Notes: generated by a model from the letters alone, not told the origin. Counted from the stretch's first letter, positions 36,648 through 46,004 are shown. The stretch is 64,000 nucleotides of DNA from Brachybacterium sp036311905 (GCF_036311905.1 NZ_JAZDCH010000017.1:87192-151191); one strand, 5' to 3'. Program-made: numbers and translations.

Positions 36648-37715
36648 ATGACCCAGCCGATCCAGGCCCTCAACATCCTCGGCACCTCCGCGACGCCCGC
36701 GCCGACCTCCGCCCCTGCCGCGGACCCGGCGGAGGGACCCGTGCACGAGGTCGTCATCGTCGGCTCGGGCCCCGCGGGCTACACCGCCGCGATCTACACC
36801 GCGCGCGCGGAGATGAAGCCGATCGTCATCGCCGGGGCGCTCGATGCCGGCGGGGCCCTGATGACTACCACCGACGTGGAGAACTTCCCCGGCTTCCCCG
36901 CCGGGATCCAGGGCCCCGAACTGATGGCCGCGATGCAGGAGCAGGCCGAGCGCTTCGGCGCCGAGATCGTGTACGACGACGCCGTCGATCTGCAGCTCGA
37001 GGGCGACGTGAAGACCATCACCCTCGACGACGGCACCGTGTACCGCGCCCGCACCGTCATCCTCTCGACCGGTTCCGCGTACAAGGAGCTGGGCGTGACC
37101 GGCGAGAAGGAGCTCTCCGGCAAGGGTGTCTCCTGGTGTGCGACCTGCGACGGGTTCTTCTTCAAGGACCAGGACATCGTCGTGGTCGGCGGCGGTGACT
37201 CCGCGGTCGAGGAAGCCACCTTCCTCACCCGCTTCGGCAAGACCGTCACCCTCGTGCATCGCCGCGGCGAGCTGCGCGCCTCCAAGATCATGGCCCGCCG
37301 CGCCGAGGCCGATCCGAAGCTGTCCTTCGCGTGGAACAGCGAGATCGTCTCGATCAACGGCACCGACAAGGTCGAGTCCGTCACCCTGCGCGACACCGAG
37401 ACCGGGGTCGAGCGCGTGCTCGCCACCGGCGCCGTCTTCGAGGCGATCGGCCACCTGCCGCGCACGGACCTGCTGCGCGGCAAGCTCGAGCTCGACGACC
37501 AGGGCTACATCGTCTGCCAGGGGCGCTCCACCTACACCTCCGTGCCCGGAGTGTTCGCGGCGGGCGACGTCGTCGACCACACCTACCGTCAGGCGATCAC
37601 CGCTGCCGGCAGCGGCTGCCAGGCGGCACTGGACGCCGAGCGCTGGCTCGCCGATCAGGACGCCGCCGCGAGCACGAGCAACGCTCCTGCCGCCGCCGAG
37701 AGCGTCGTCGGCTGA
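36648..37715 (+). CDS. trxB: Thioredoxin-disulfide reductase
   Basis: A 355-residue low-molecular-weight thioredoxin reductase. The FAD site is VIVGSGPAGYTAAIYTARAE (about 32-51), the redox-active CATC is Cys164-Cys167, the NADPH site is DIVVVGGGDSAVEEA, and the C-terminal FAD motif is GVFAAGDVVDHTYRQAIT. It uses NADPH to reduce thioredoxin. A 30-residue Pro/Ala head and a similar tail exceed the core family length. AAGGA lies upstream. The next gene encodes a thioredoxin-fold protein that lacks the partner cysteines, so the real substrate must be another thioredoxin. Confidence 0.95.
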   Translation: MTQPIQALNILGTSATPAPTSAPAADPAEGPVHEVVIVGSGPAGYTAAIYTARAEMKPIVIAGALDAGGALMTTTDVENFPGFPAGIQGPELMAAMQEQAERFGAEIVYDDAVDLQLEGDVKTITLDDGTVYRARTVILSTGSAYKELGVTGEKELSGKGVSWCATCDGFFFKDQDIVVVGGGDSAVEEATFLTRFGKTVTLVHRRGELRASKIMARRAEADPKLSFAWNSEIVSINGTDKVESVTLRDTETGVERVLATGAVFEAIGHLPRTDLLRGKLELDDQGYIVCQGRSTYTSVPGVFAAGDVVDHTYRQAITAAGSGCQAALDAERWLADQDAAASTSNAPAAAESVVG

Positions 37716-37758
37716 CCTCCCTGGTCGTGTGCACAGCAGGCGTGAGCAGTGGCGGCGC

Positions 37759-38301
37759 GTGACGGCTCCCCGCCCACTGCAGTCCGAGGGTCCCGGCGAC
37801 GAGATCGCGTCGTCGGGACCCTCCTCTGCCGAGCGTGCCGTGGTGCTCGTGTGGGCGCCGTGGGCGGGCCCGTCCCGTCCGGCTCCGACCGTCCTGCGGG
37901 AGCTCGCTCGCCGCTGGGGTCCGACGGTCACGACGCTGGTCCTCGAGGACCCCGCTCCAGAGGTGCTCGATCTCCTCGGGGTCGAGCTGATGCCGACCTG
38001 GCTCGCGCTGGTCCCAGCTGATGCCCCGGGGGAGGGCACCGGACGCAAGGCGGCCGACGAGATCGCGCCGGCCTCCGGAGACGAGGCTCCTGACGAAACC
38101 AGCAACGAGGTCGACGGTCATGCCGCGCCAGCCATGCCGGGATCCACGATCCGCGATCTGAGCGGAACAGGCGTCGACGGCGAAACGGCAGGCCTGCCCG
38201 GGATCTGGAGGATCGTTCGGCGCAGAGCCGGCGCTCTGCCGAAGCATCTCGTCGACGAAGAGTTCGGTCCGAGCGCGGTCCGCGGGCAACGCTCGGACTG
38301 A
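37759..38301 (+). CDS. Thioredoxin-fold protein without active-site cysteines
   Basis: A 180-residue protein in the place where actinobacteria carry trxA. The segment VVLVWAPWAGPSRPAPTVLRELARRWG aligns with the thioredoxin motif WAPWCGPC, here split as VVLVWAPWAGPS and TVLRELARRWG, so both catalytic Cys became Ala and Ser. The cis-Pro loop is still present (GVELMPTWL). After the fold comes an acidic linker and a basic tail. It cannot do dithiol exchange and may be a decaying or repurposed thioredoxin. The start is uncertain: GTG 37759 has a poor ribosome binding site, and a strong hairpin (37786-37823) covers the first codons. Confidence 0.6.
   Translation: MTAPRPLQSEGPGDEIASSGPSSAERAVVLVWAPWAGPSRPAPTVLRELARRWGPTVTTLVLEDPAPEVLDLLGVELMPTWLALVPADAPGEGTGRKAADEIAPASGDEAPDETSNEVDGHAAPAMPGSTIRDLSGTGVDGETAGLPGIWRIVRRRAGALPKHLVDEEFGPSAVRGQRSD
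37786..37823. terminator. 16-bp hairpin after trxB, inside next gene's 5' end
   Basis: Arms 37786-37801 and 37808-37823 pair with a single mismatch around agatcg. It is 70 nt past the trxB stop and overlaps codons 10-22 of the predicted thioredoxin-like gene, so it may end trxB transcription or block translation of its neighbour. Confidence 0.5.
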
Positions 38302-38457
38302 ACGAGCATCGGCCGACGGGCTCGACCGTCCTCGAGAACGGTCGACGGCGCTCGGGGTACGAGTCGGTGCTCGACGGAACTCGAGGGCTCTCCGCGGCGG
38401 TCACTCGGAGTCCTGTCAAGCTGTCTGCAACCGCCCGGCGTGACGTGCAGAGATGAG

Positions 38458-38711
38458 TTGTCCCCAGCGTCCTCCACATCGTTATCCACACCCCTGAACA
38501 GCTCTCTCCACAGAGTTATCCACAGTCAGATGTGGACAACTGCCCTTGTCAGATCAGACGCCTCTGAGTGACACATATGGCCCTGACCTGCAGGGTCACT
38601 CTCATGACGGGCGCTCAGTGCCGAAACCCTTCCTGTCATGCCGGAATAATGTGGGGACGATCCCGCTCGGCACGCGTGCGATGTCCACAACGTTACGCAC
38701 ACTGTGCATAA
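38458..38711. promoter_or_regulatory. DnaA-box cluster A
   Basis: Two exact TTATCCACA boxes (38482-38490, 38516-38524) and one exact reverse box TGTGGACAA (38531-38539) lie within 60 bp. Weaker matches are TTGTCCCCA (38458-38466), ATGTCCACA (38681-38689) and TGTGCATAA (38703-38711). It sits between the thioredoxin-like gene and the parS array. Confidence 0.7.
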
Positions 38712-38905
38712 CGCGACGCGACCGCCTCCGCGGGCTGCGTCGCAACGCCCGGGTCGGGTCTTTCCGACCTCTTCGACGACGCCACGAGCAGCCTCGGGGA
38801 CGTCCCTCCTGCTGCGTGTCGCTGGATCTCGTCTGGGCGGCGAACGGCGGCAGGCTCCACGTGACCGGCCGTGCCGATCAGCCGAGATGCCGCGTCGAGC
38901 AAGAC

Positions 38906-41212
38906 GGGTTCCACGTGGACCAGAGACCTCGAGAGTCCGACTCGCGTGCAGGCCTACTCGGGCCGCCGGGGGCAACACGCCAGCAGCTGGACACCTACCG
39001 TTCACCGACGACGTGAGCGAGATCGGCGTTCCGCGTGAAACCGCATGGCAGAACAACATGGCCGGACGATCGTGAGGTGGGAGCGTGCTGTCTGGAGGGA
39101 GCTCGCCACGGTGAGGTGATTGAGTTCTCACGCTGACCTGGCCTATTGTCCCCTCCGTCCGGTAGTCCCGCAGCTGGTCATGTCGCCCGAACTAGAATCG
39201 GTGGGGGACGATGCAGCGTCAGTTGTGAACCTCGCTGCACCTCGCGCTGCGCCTCGGACATCTAGAGCCCAGTCCTCGTCCCTCTGAAGCGAGTTTCCCG
39301 TGAAACAACGCCCCCGCTCGCTACACGCGATGCCACCTCGGGTGGAGCTGACGGCCCCCACCGACTGCCTTCACGGCTGGACTAGAGACGCTCGGCCCTG
39401 GACCCATGATTCACGTGAAACACACTCCTCTACCGTCGCGATCGGTCGAACCCCAGACAGATTCACCCGACTCCGCTGCGGACAGCTGCCGAGACCACCG
39501 CGCCTCCGCGGATGCCACCTCCCCCGGGGACACCGGTGTCACAGGGAATGCCGATGAGGTACACGATGAGGAACTGCGCGAGGGCGGACGACTCACCTCG
39601 GCGTCAGTTCGTCGTGTTTCCCGTGAAACAGCCCTACTTCTTCTACTGGACTGCGGGAATGGCTCTCCCTTGGCTCCGTCGGCACCGCATCAAGATTTAT
39701 AGAAGCCAGACGTCGAGTCCGCCGCAACTCTGCCTGAAGTATTGTCACGTTTCCCGTGAAACAGGACTGCCGAAGAGCGAATTCATCATGTGTCGCCGCA
39801 TGCGTGCTGCCCCGTGGCGGCTACGCGTCCCCCTCCCGGGCGAGATCGACCATGCCCAACCACTTTGGCGGCTAGTTCATCACCGCTCATCCCTCCCACG
39901 ATCGACGCAACCCTGCCGCAGATGGGGACGGGACTCCACCTCTGCATTCGAGGCGTAATCGAAGCTCCTTGGAGACTGCGGCAGTCCTCGCGACGACGGA
40001 CGCCACACCGGCCCACCATTTGCATGCGTCGCGGTTTCACGGGAAACCTGGCACTCCCATGGGCGCGGTTAGATCGGAACTGAAGACGCTGACCTACGGC
40101 ATCGGGGACCACTCATGACGTGCGGTGATGGCCGCGGGGCCCTCGCCGACACAGCCCAAAGGCGGCGAAGTCCCGGGTTCCACGTGAAACTCCGCTTCTC
40201 ACGGAGCGGCCGGCCCGAGCGACACCAGGCTGCACCGGCGGACGGCCCAGCACACTCACTGAACATGTCCCTTCCACGACCCAGCATTGCAATCGACGGT
40301 TCTGCACGACGGCCGGGAGCCCCCCTGCGCCCCAGCCGCTCGACTCAGCGAGCGGCGTACACGTCCACGTGCGTTTCACGGGGAACCTCAGTCTCGTCCG
40401 CGCTGTCCCAACTTCGCTATCGCTCCATAAGGGCTTCTGTCACGTAATGGACGTTTCCCGTGAAACGGTGAGTTCGGTTCCCCCGGGGGACTCCCTGCTC
40501 CGTCCGCGCACCCATCCATGACACGAGGCGTCGTAGCACACGGCCCACGCGCACGGGCCCGTCTTTCATGCGTCCCGAGAGGAGGCACCGACCGGCCAGA
40601 GGCCGAGTGGCCGACAACAGTTTCACGGGAAACGGCCCGTGGAAGTGAGTGGATTCCTTCCCACGCATCCGCTGCGACGTACAGGCACCTCCTGCCACAG
40701 CACTGCCTCAGGAGGAGAAGGAGGAGGGCAAACAACGAAGCGGTCTCCGCGGACCGCTCAGAGTCGCTGACGATCCCCTGAAGCACCCCGGCAAAGGAGG
40801 AAACACGTCGAGGATTATCGCGATGACCTGCAGGTTCTTTGCACTATGCGCACCACACGACGCCCTAGTTGCTCCGACCCACGGGCCCCTCCGGCCTCCC
40901 TCGCCATAGGAAAGCGCCGGCACCACCAGGACTGGTTTCCCGTGGAACGCGCCATTCGGTGAACCGCCAACCCTCGCCGTTTGACACCGACACGGGGGAG
41001 GCGGCAGACATGGTGGTGCCGACGACAGAACGAGGGTGACCAGCTCCCTGCAGATTGGTGACCCCCGAGCCTTCGAGACCCAGCGTCGGTTTCGCGTGAA
41101 GCGGCCATCGAGAGCATCAGCCGATCTCTGTGTGCCTGCTCCAGGCGCGCATCGTGCCTGACGGCACGAACTCGCCACAACACCGAACGTGCTGACCAGT
41201 TTCACGGGGAAC
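38906..41212. repeat. Array of about 14 parS-like sites
   Basis: Palindromes close to the parS core GTTTCACGTGAAAC. The 14-nt cores start at 39028, 39293, 39408, 39616, 39749, 40034, 40177, 40373, 40453, 40620, 40935, 41089 and 41199, with a weaker one near 38907. Most are GTTTCCCGTGAAAC or its reverse complement GTTTCACGGGAAAC; the rest differ at one to three positions. Spacing is irregular, 80-315 bp, in both orientations. ParB loads at such sites to form the partition complex. parB lies 0.7 kb to the right. Confidence 0.9.
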
Positions 41213-41370
41213 GGCGTCGAGCGCCGTGAATAGAGGACCAGGACGACATCTGGTCGATCGCTCACGACACCGTCCATGCACCGTCCGCTGCCCCGAGACC
41301 GCCGGTGGTCGCGAGCTCACCACATCGCGAACACCCACACGCGTCGTCTCAAGAAGATCCCAACACGGAC

Positions 41371-41469
41371 CGTCCACAGTTGTGGATACGTCGGTGGAGA
41401 AGCTCTCGTGAAGCGCTTTGACCAGGGAAAAGACCGGGTGATCCACAGTGTGCACAAGTCTGTGCACCG
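41371..41469. promoter_or_regulatory. DnaA-box-like cluster B
   Basis: Near-consensus boxes TGTGGATAC (41381-41389, reverse), TGATCCACA (41439-41447) and TGTGCACAA (41449-41457, reverse), plus weaker ones at 41371 and 41461. It borders the parS array on the parB side. None is a perfect match. Confidence 0.45.
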
Positions 41470-41898
41470 CCTGCCCGCGGAGTGCCCGAGAAGCGGTAAG
41501 GAGACAGAGCAGTTGCATGAACTGACACCTGCCGCCTCCGTGTCATATCGTAATGATGAGGGTTCCCCCGCCCCCACCCCCGACGAGCTGCAGCGCGGAA
41601 CCATCGTCCGGGCTAAGTGCTTGGCGATCCGACTGAGTCGATTCGAGAAGGGAGGACCGATCCACGACAGGACAAGTGAACGACAGCACGTCGAGGCCTC
41701 ACATCCCGAGGACCATCGCACCCTTACGGGCATATCCGGCACCGACACTGGCTGCCGAACGTAGCGCTGCAGTACAGCAGGAGGCTCTGGCTGGCGCCGA
41801 GGGTCGCTCGGGAACCCACGGAGAGGGCGTCAGTCGCAGGCCGAGCCGCTCTCGTCGCGACCGTCAGCCGCGGGCTGAGCCCCTCATGGGGAAGGGGA

Positions 41899-43641
41899 TC
41901 AGTCGCCCGCGGTGCCCGTCTCGGGGAGGGGCAGATCCAGTCCCATGGTTTCCACGAGGCGCTCGAGGTCCTCGAGGTTCGTGAACTCGAGGGTGATCTT
42001 GCCCTTGCGCTTGCCGACGTCGATGCGCACCTGGGTCTCGAGGCGGTTCGAGAGGCGGCTGGTGAGGTCCACGACGTGCGGGTCGTACGTGCTGCGCCGG
42101 ATGGTGCGGGTCGCGGACTGCTCGCCGCCCCGCGCCACGAGGCGCTCCACGGCGCGTACCGAGAGACCCTCGGTGACGATGCGCTGGGCGAGCTCCTCCA
42201 TCAGGGATGGATCGTCGAGCGAGAGGAGGGCGCGGGCGTGCCCGGCGCTCAGGGCGCCGCTCGCCAGCCGTCGCTGCACGAGGGCGGGCAGACGCAGCAG
42301 CCGCAGCGTGTTGGTGATCTGCGGGCGGGAGCGTCCGATGCGCTCGCCCAGCTCATCCTGGGTGCAGCCGAAGTCCTCGAGGAGCTGCTGATAGGCGTTG
42401 GCCTCTTCGAGGGGGTTCAGCTGCGAGCGGTGGAGGTTCTCCAGCAGGGCGTCCCGAAGCAGGTCGTCATCGCTGGTCTCCCGGATGATCGCGGGGATCG
42501 AGGTGAGGCCGGCCAGCCGGGCAGCGCGCCAGCGCCGCTCGCCCATGACCAGCTCGAACGACTCCCCGTCCTCCGTGACCGAGATCGGGCGGACGACGAC
42601 GGGCTGGAGGACGCCGACCTCGCGCAGCGAGTAGGCCAGCTCGTCGAGCTCGTCGTCATCGAACATGGTGCGCGGGTTGCGCGGGTTCTCCCGGATCTCA
42701 TGGATCGGGATCTCGGCGAACTCCGCACCGGGGACGCTCACGAGCTCCTGGCGCACGGGCTCTACATCCTGCGGTGCCTCGGACGGCTGCTCCGGCTCGG
42801 GTGTCGACCCCTCGGCGAGCGACTCCTCGACCGCCGGCGCCTCTGTCGCTGCGATGGTCTCCGTCTCGGAGTCCGTCGGCTCCTCGGAGGACTGCTCCGC
42901 CGACTGCGCGGCCTCGCGGGACGGCTCCTGGGAGTCGCGGGCCGGGGTATACACGACCTCCTCGACGTCGACCACGGGGCTCTCCTCGCCTGTCTCGGCC
43001 GGACGCGCCGAGGGCTTCTCCGCAGAAGCCTTCGTGGAGGCTGCGGACCGCGTGGAAGAGCGCTTGGTTCCCGATGCGGAGGGGGTGGACGCCGCCGAAT
43101 CCTTCTCCGGCTTCGTCTCAGCCGGCTTCGTCGCGGCCGCCTTCTTCGTGCTCCCGCTGCGGGTCGTCGTCGATCCGGCCGTCGAGGAGCTCTTCGCGGT
43201 CGAGGTACGGCCGGCGGACGACTTCCGCGTGGATGCCTTCTTCGTGGGGGTCTTCGTCGTCGGCGCCTGGTCAGTGGTCGCCGGGGCCGCGGTCTCCGCG
43301 CGGCCCTCCCCGTCGGCCGCAGCCTTCGCAGAGGAACCGGACCGAGCACCGGCCCCGCGGGCCGTCGTGCCGCGACCGCGCCGGGCGGCCGCGGCCTTGG
43401 CCATCTCGCCCGCGAGGTCCTGGGACCGACCCCGTTCGCGCTGGGGGCGCTCCTCCTCGGAGGTGACCTTCTCACCGGAGAAGAACATGTCCACCGGGCG
43501 GGGGGAGCTGGACCGCTCGGGCTCCTCGGTGGCCGGTCGCACACGGGTGCGCAGCTCGCCCTCGGGCGCCGGAGCGGGCGTCGATCCCGCACCCGGGATC
43601 AGGGCGCCGAGCCCTCGTCCGAGTCCTCGCTTCTGCGTCAT
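41899..43641 (-). CDS. parB: Chromosome-partitioning protein ParB with long disordered insertion
   Basis: A 580-residue ParB. Residues 1-16 (MTQKRGLGRGLGALIP) are the conserved N-terminal ParA-activating peptide. Residues about 17-300 are low complexity: first Lys/Ser/Thr/Ala-rich, then Glu/Ser/Pro-rich. The CTPase/parS-binding core begins near 301 (EFAEIPIHEIRENPRNPR), with the CTP motif GERRWRAA at about 365-372, ENLHRSQLNPLEEANAYQQL and the helix-turn-helix GRSRPQITNTLRLLRLP. The C-terminal dimerisation domain ends near 575. Usual ParB length is about 280-340, so the insertion nearly doubles it. It binds the parS array next door. Stop and start are unambiguous. Confidence 0.95.
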   Translation of the reverse strand: MTQKRGLGRGLGALIPGAGSTPAPAPEGELRTRVRPATEEPERSSSPRPVDMFFSGEKVTSEEERPQRERGRSQDLAGEMAKAAAARRGRGTTARGAGARSGSSAKAAADGEGRAETAAPATTDQAPTTKTPTKKASTRKSSAGRTSTAKSSSTAGSTTTRSGSTKKAAATKPAETKPEKDSAASTPSASGTKRSSTRSAASTKASAEKPSARPAETGEESPVVDVEEVVYTPARDSQEPSREAAQSAEQSSEEPTDSETETIAATEAPAVEESLAEGSTPEPEQPSEAPQDVEPVRQELVSVPGAEFAEIPIHEIRENPRNPRTMFDDDELDELAYSLREVGVLQPVVVRPISVTEDGESFELVMGERRWRAARLAGLTSIPAIIRETSDDDLLRDALLENLHRSQLNPLEEANAYQQLLEDFGCTQDELGERIGRSRPQITNTLRLLRLPALVQRRLASGALSAGHARALLSLDDPSLMEELAQRIVTEGLSVRAVERLVARGGEQSATRTIRRSTYDPHVVDLTSRLSNRLETQVRIDVGKRKGKITLEFTNLEDLERLVETMGLDLPLPETGTAGD

Positions 43642-43724
43642 GGCCGTGTCCTTCCGGAGGTCGTGTGTTGTCGGGGATGAGCGTGAGGGGCGCGGCGACG
43701 GCGCCGGCCCGGTGATGCTCGAGG

Positions 43725-44606
43725 TCAGGGAACGGGGCGGGTGGTGAGCTCGTGGGCTGCGGCCCGATAGGCCAGGGCACCGCTCGAGCCCGGATCGTAG
43801 GTGAGCACCGTCTGTCCGTAGCTCGGAGCCTCGGAGATGCGGACCGAGCGCGGGATCGTCGTCTCGAGCGTCTGCTCGGGGAAGTGGTCGCGCACGTCCT
43901 GCGCCACCTGGGCGGCGAGCCGGGTACGGGCGTCGTACATCGTGAGCATGATCGAGGAGACCACGAGATCCGGGTTGAGGTGCTGGCGGATCAGCTCGAT
44001 GTTGTTCAGGAGCAGGCTGAGCCCCTCGAGCGCGTAGTACTCGGCCTGGATCGGGATGAGCACCTCGCGCGCTGCGACCAGGGCGTTCACCGTCAGCAGG
44101 CCGAGCGAGGGCGGGCAGTCGATGAGCACGTAGTCCAGCCGCGGCAACCCCTCCTCCGCCCGGTGGGCGAGGTGGTCGCGGATCGCGTTGCGCAGTCGGT
44201 TCTCGCGGGCGACGAGGGAGACCAGCTCGATCTCGGCGCCGGAGAGGTTGATGGTCGCGGGGGCGCAGTGCAGCCGCTCCATGTCCGGCACCGGCTGGAC
44301 GACGTCGCTGATCGGCGCGGACTCGACCAGTACCTCGTACATGCTGGGCACCTCCGCGTGGTGCTCGATGCCCAGCGCGGTGGAGGTGTTGCCCTGCGGA
44401 TCGGCGTCGATGACCAGCACCTCGAGCCCGCCCATGGACAGGGCCGCGGCGAGGTTCACGGTGGTCGAGGTCTTGCCGACCCCGCCCTTCTGGTTCGCGA
44501 TCGTGATGATGCGGGTCTCCGCGGGTGCGGTGAACTCGAGACCCTCGAGCTTCCGCCGACGGTCGTGGTCGCGCTTGAGCTCGCGCATCAGCGGGGTGTC
44601 GTCCAT
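43725..44606 (-). CDS. parA: Chromosome-partitioning ATPase ParA
   Basis: A 293-residue ParA/Soj. Deviant Walker A is KGGVGKTS (40-47), Walker A' is VIDADPQGNTSTALG and Walker B is YVLIDCPPSLGLLTVN. ATP-bound dimers bind DNA non-specifically and are displaced by ParB, moving origins apart. I start at ATG 44606, with GGGAGG seven bases upstream. An alternative GTG at 44648, inside the rsmG stop region and preceded by GGGAGAGG, would add 14 residues and couple translation to rsmG. 83 bp separate it from parB. Confidence 0.94.
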   Translation of the reverse strand: MDDTPLMRELKRDHDRRRKLEGLEFTAPAETRIITIANQKGGVGKTSTTVNLAAALSMGGLEVLVIDADPQGNTSTALGIEHHAEVPSMYEVLVESAPISDVVQPVPDMERLHCAPATINLSGAEIELVSLVARENRLRNAIRDHLAHRAEEGLPRLDYVLIDCPPSLGLLTVNALVAAREVLIPIQAEYYALEGLSLLLNNIELIRQHLNPDLVVSSIMLTMYDARTRLAAQVAQDVRDHFPEQTLETTIPRSVRISEAPSYGQTVLTYDPGSSGALAYRAAAHELTTRPVP

Positions 44607-44640
44607 CGTCCCGCCTCCCGGGGAGGTCCCCTCGCGCTGC

Positions 44641-45306
44641 TCAGCCACGTACCTCTCCCTTCTTGGTCGCTTCCACCCGGCGACGCACTTGGACCACTGT
44701 AGTGGGAACCTCGACCTCGCCCACCCCGTAGCGGTCGATGCGCGGATCGACACCGCCGAGCTTCCGCAGCGTCTTCTGCGCCGCCTCGATCTCCTCGGCC
44801 GCCGAGCCGCCCTTCAGCGCGAGCAGGCTCCCCCCGTCGGCCACGAGGGGCAGCGACCAGCGGGCGAGCTTGTCCAGCGCCGCGACGGCACGGGCCGTGA
44901 CGACCTCGAAGGTGCGCCGCCCGTGCAGCTCCTCGGCCCGGGAGCGCACCACCTCGAGGCCGAGGCCGAGCTCGGCGTCGACCTCCTCGAGCCAGGTGGT
45001 GCGCCGCTGCATGGTCTCGATCAGGGTGACCGACAGCTCGGGCCGCGCGATGGCGATGACCACCCCGGGGAGCCCGGCGCCGGAGCCGATGTCGGCGAGG
45101 GTGGAGGTCCCCTCCTCGACGGCGTCGGTCAGCAGGGCGCAATTGACCACGTGCCGCTCCCAGAGCCGCTCGACCTCGCGCGGTCCGATGAGACCGCGCT
45201 CGGGCCCCTGCTCGGCGAGCAGGTCGGTGTACCGCTCGGCGAGCTCGAGGCGGTCGCCGAACAGCCGCTCAGCCGTCGGGCGCAGCGTGTCGGGGAGGGG
45301 CAGCAC
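44641..45306 (-). CDS. rsmG: 16S rRNA m7G527 methyltransferase
   Basis: A 221-residue RsmG (GidB). The SAM site is LADIGSGAGLPGVVIAIARP, and VTARAVAALDKLARWSLPLV is the conserved substrate-side motif. It methylates G527 of 16S rRNA; loss gives low-level streptomycin resistance in other bacteria. The gene lies between jag and parA as is standard, 8 bp after jag. The C-terminus ends in a basic tail (VEATKKGEVRG). Confidence 0.95.
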   Translation of the reverse strand: MLPLPDTLRPTAERLFGDRLELAERYTDLLAEQGPERGLIGPREVERLWERHVVNCALLTDAVEEGTSTLADIGSGAGLPGVVIAIARPELSVTLIETMQRRTTWLEEVDAELGLGLEVVRSRAEELHGRRTFEVVTARAVAALDKLARWSLPLVADGGSLLALKGGSAAEEIEAAQKTLRKLGGVDPRIDRYGVGEVEVPTTVVQVRRRVEATKKGEVRG

Positions 45307-45314
45307 CGGGGACC

Positions 45315-46004
45315 TCAGCTCGCCGGGTAGATCACGACGTGACGGTTCTTGCCGTCGCCGTCGGACTCGGAGCGGAGGCCCGCGCGCTTGGCGACGTCGT
45401 GGACGACCTTGCGCTCGAAGGGGTTCATGGCGCGCAGCGGGACCGGGGCACCCGTCTCCTTCGCCTCGGCGATCGCGGTCTCGGCGAGGCCCTCGAGGCC
45501 GTCCTTGTGCTCGGCGCGGAAGCCGCCGATGTCGAGCATGAGCCGCGAGCGGCTGCCGGTGCGGGTCTGGACCGCGAGCCGGGCCAGCTCCTGCAGGGCG
45601 TCGAGCAGCTCGCCCTTGGGCCGGTTCAGCTCCGCGAGACGGTCGGCGCCGCGGATCTCGACGGAGGCGCGGTCGCCGTCCACGTCGATGTCGATGTCCC
45701 CGTCGAGGTCGGCGATGTCCAGCAGCTCCTCGAGGTAGTCGGCGGCGATGTCGCCCTCCTCCTCGAGACGGCGCACGCGCTCCTCCGCGGTCTCGCCGGC
45801 GGTGCCGGAGTCGTCGTCGGCCTCCTCCTCGGGATCGGCGTCGGCCGACGGGGCGGAGTCCTCGGAAGTGGTCTCCTCGGGAGCGGACTCCACGGCGGCG
45901 GCCTGCTCCACGGTGGCCTGCTCCTCGGTGGCCTGTTCGGCGGCGGTCAGCTCGGTCTCCGCTCCCTCGGGGGCGGCGACGGTCTCGGGGGCGTTCTCGG
46001 TCAT
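45315..46004 (-). CDS. jag: KH/R3H RNA-binding protein Jag (KhpB)
   Basis: A 229-residue protein. The first 75 residues are an acidic Ala/Glu/Thr-rich arm. A KH-like domain follows (about 80-160, with RLAELNRPKGELLDALQELA) and a C-terminal R3H domain (RAMNPFERKVVHDVAKRAG, then VVIYPAS). KhpB-type proteins bind RNA and affect cell division and cell-wall synthesis in Firmicutes. It sits between yidC and rsmG, the conserved context. No Jag_N domain is seen, as in other actinobacteria. Confidence 0.9.
   Translation of the reverse strand: MTENAPETVAAPEGAETELTAAEQATEEQATVEQAAAVESAPEETTSEDSAPSADADPEEEADDDSGTAGETAEERVRRLEEEGDIAADYLEELLDIADLDGDIDIDVDGDRASVEIRGADRLAELNRPKGELLDALQELARLAVQTRTGSRSRLMLDIGGFRAEHKDGLEGLAETAIAEAKETGAPVPLRAMNPFERKVVHDVAKRAGLRSESDGDGKNRHVVIYPAS

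Larger units (their letters stand above)
38302..41898. other. 3.6-kb gene-free centromere/origin-type region
   Basis: No frame on either strand looks like a conserved protein, and short ORFs are broken in every frame. Composition is visibly less GC-rich than the flanking genes, with AT-containing stretches. It holds about 14 parS-like palindromes (38906-41212) and DnaA-box-like clusters at both edges (38458-38711 and 41371-41469). In relatives this position between trxA and parB is normally short or holds a few genes. Confidence 0.75.

Noticed and set aside
38906..41212. CRISPR-like array
   Set aside because: The repeated unit is a 14-16-bp palindrome at irregular 80-315 bp spacing in both orientations, with no cas genes; parS fits better.
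38302..41898. Short ORFs of 60-200 codons in the parS region
   Set aside because: None has a ribosome binding site with conserved sequence, they lie in all frames, and several start inside parS palindromes (GTGAAA).
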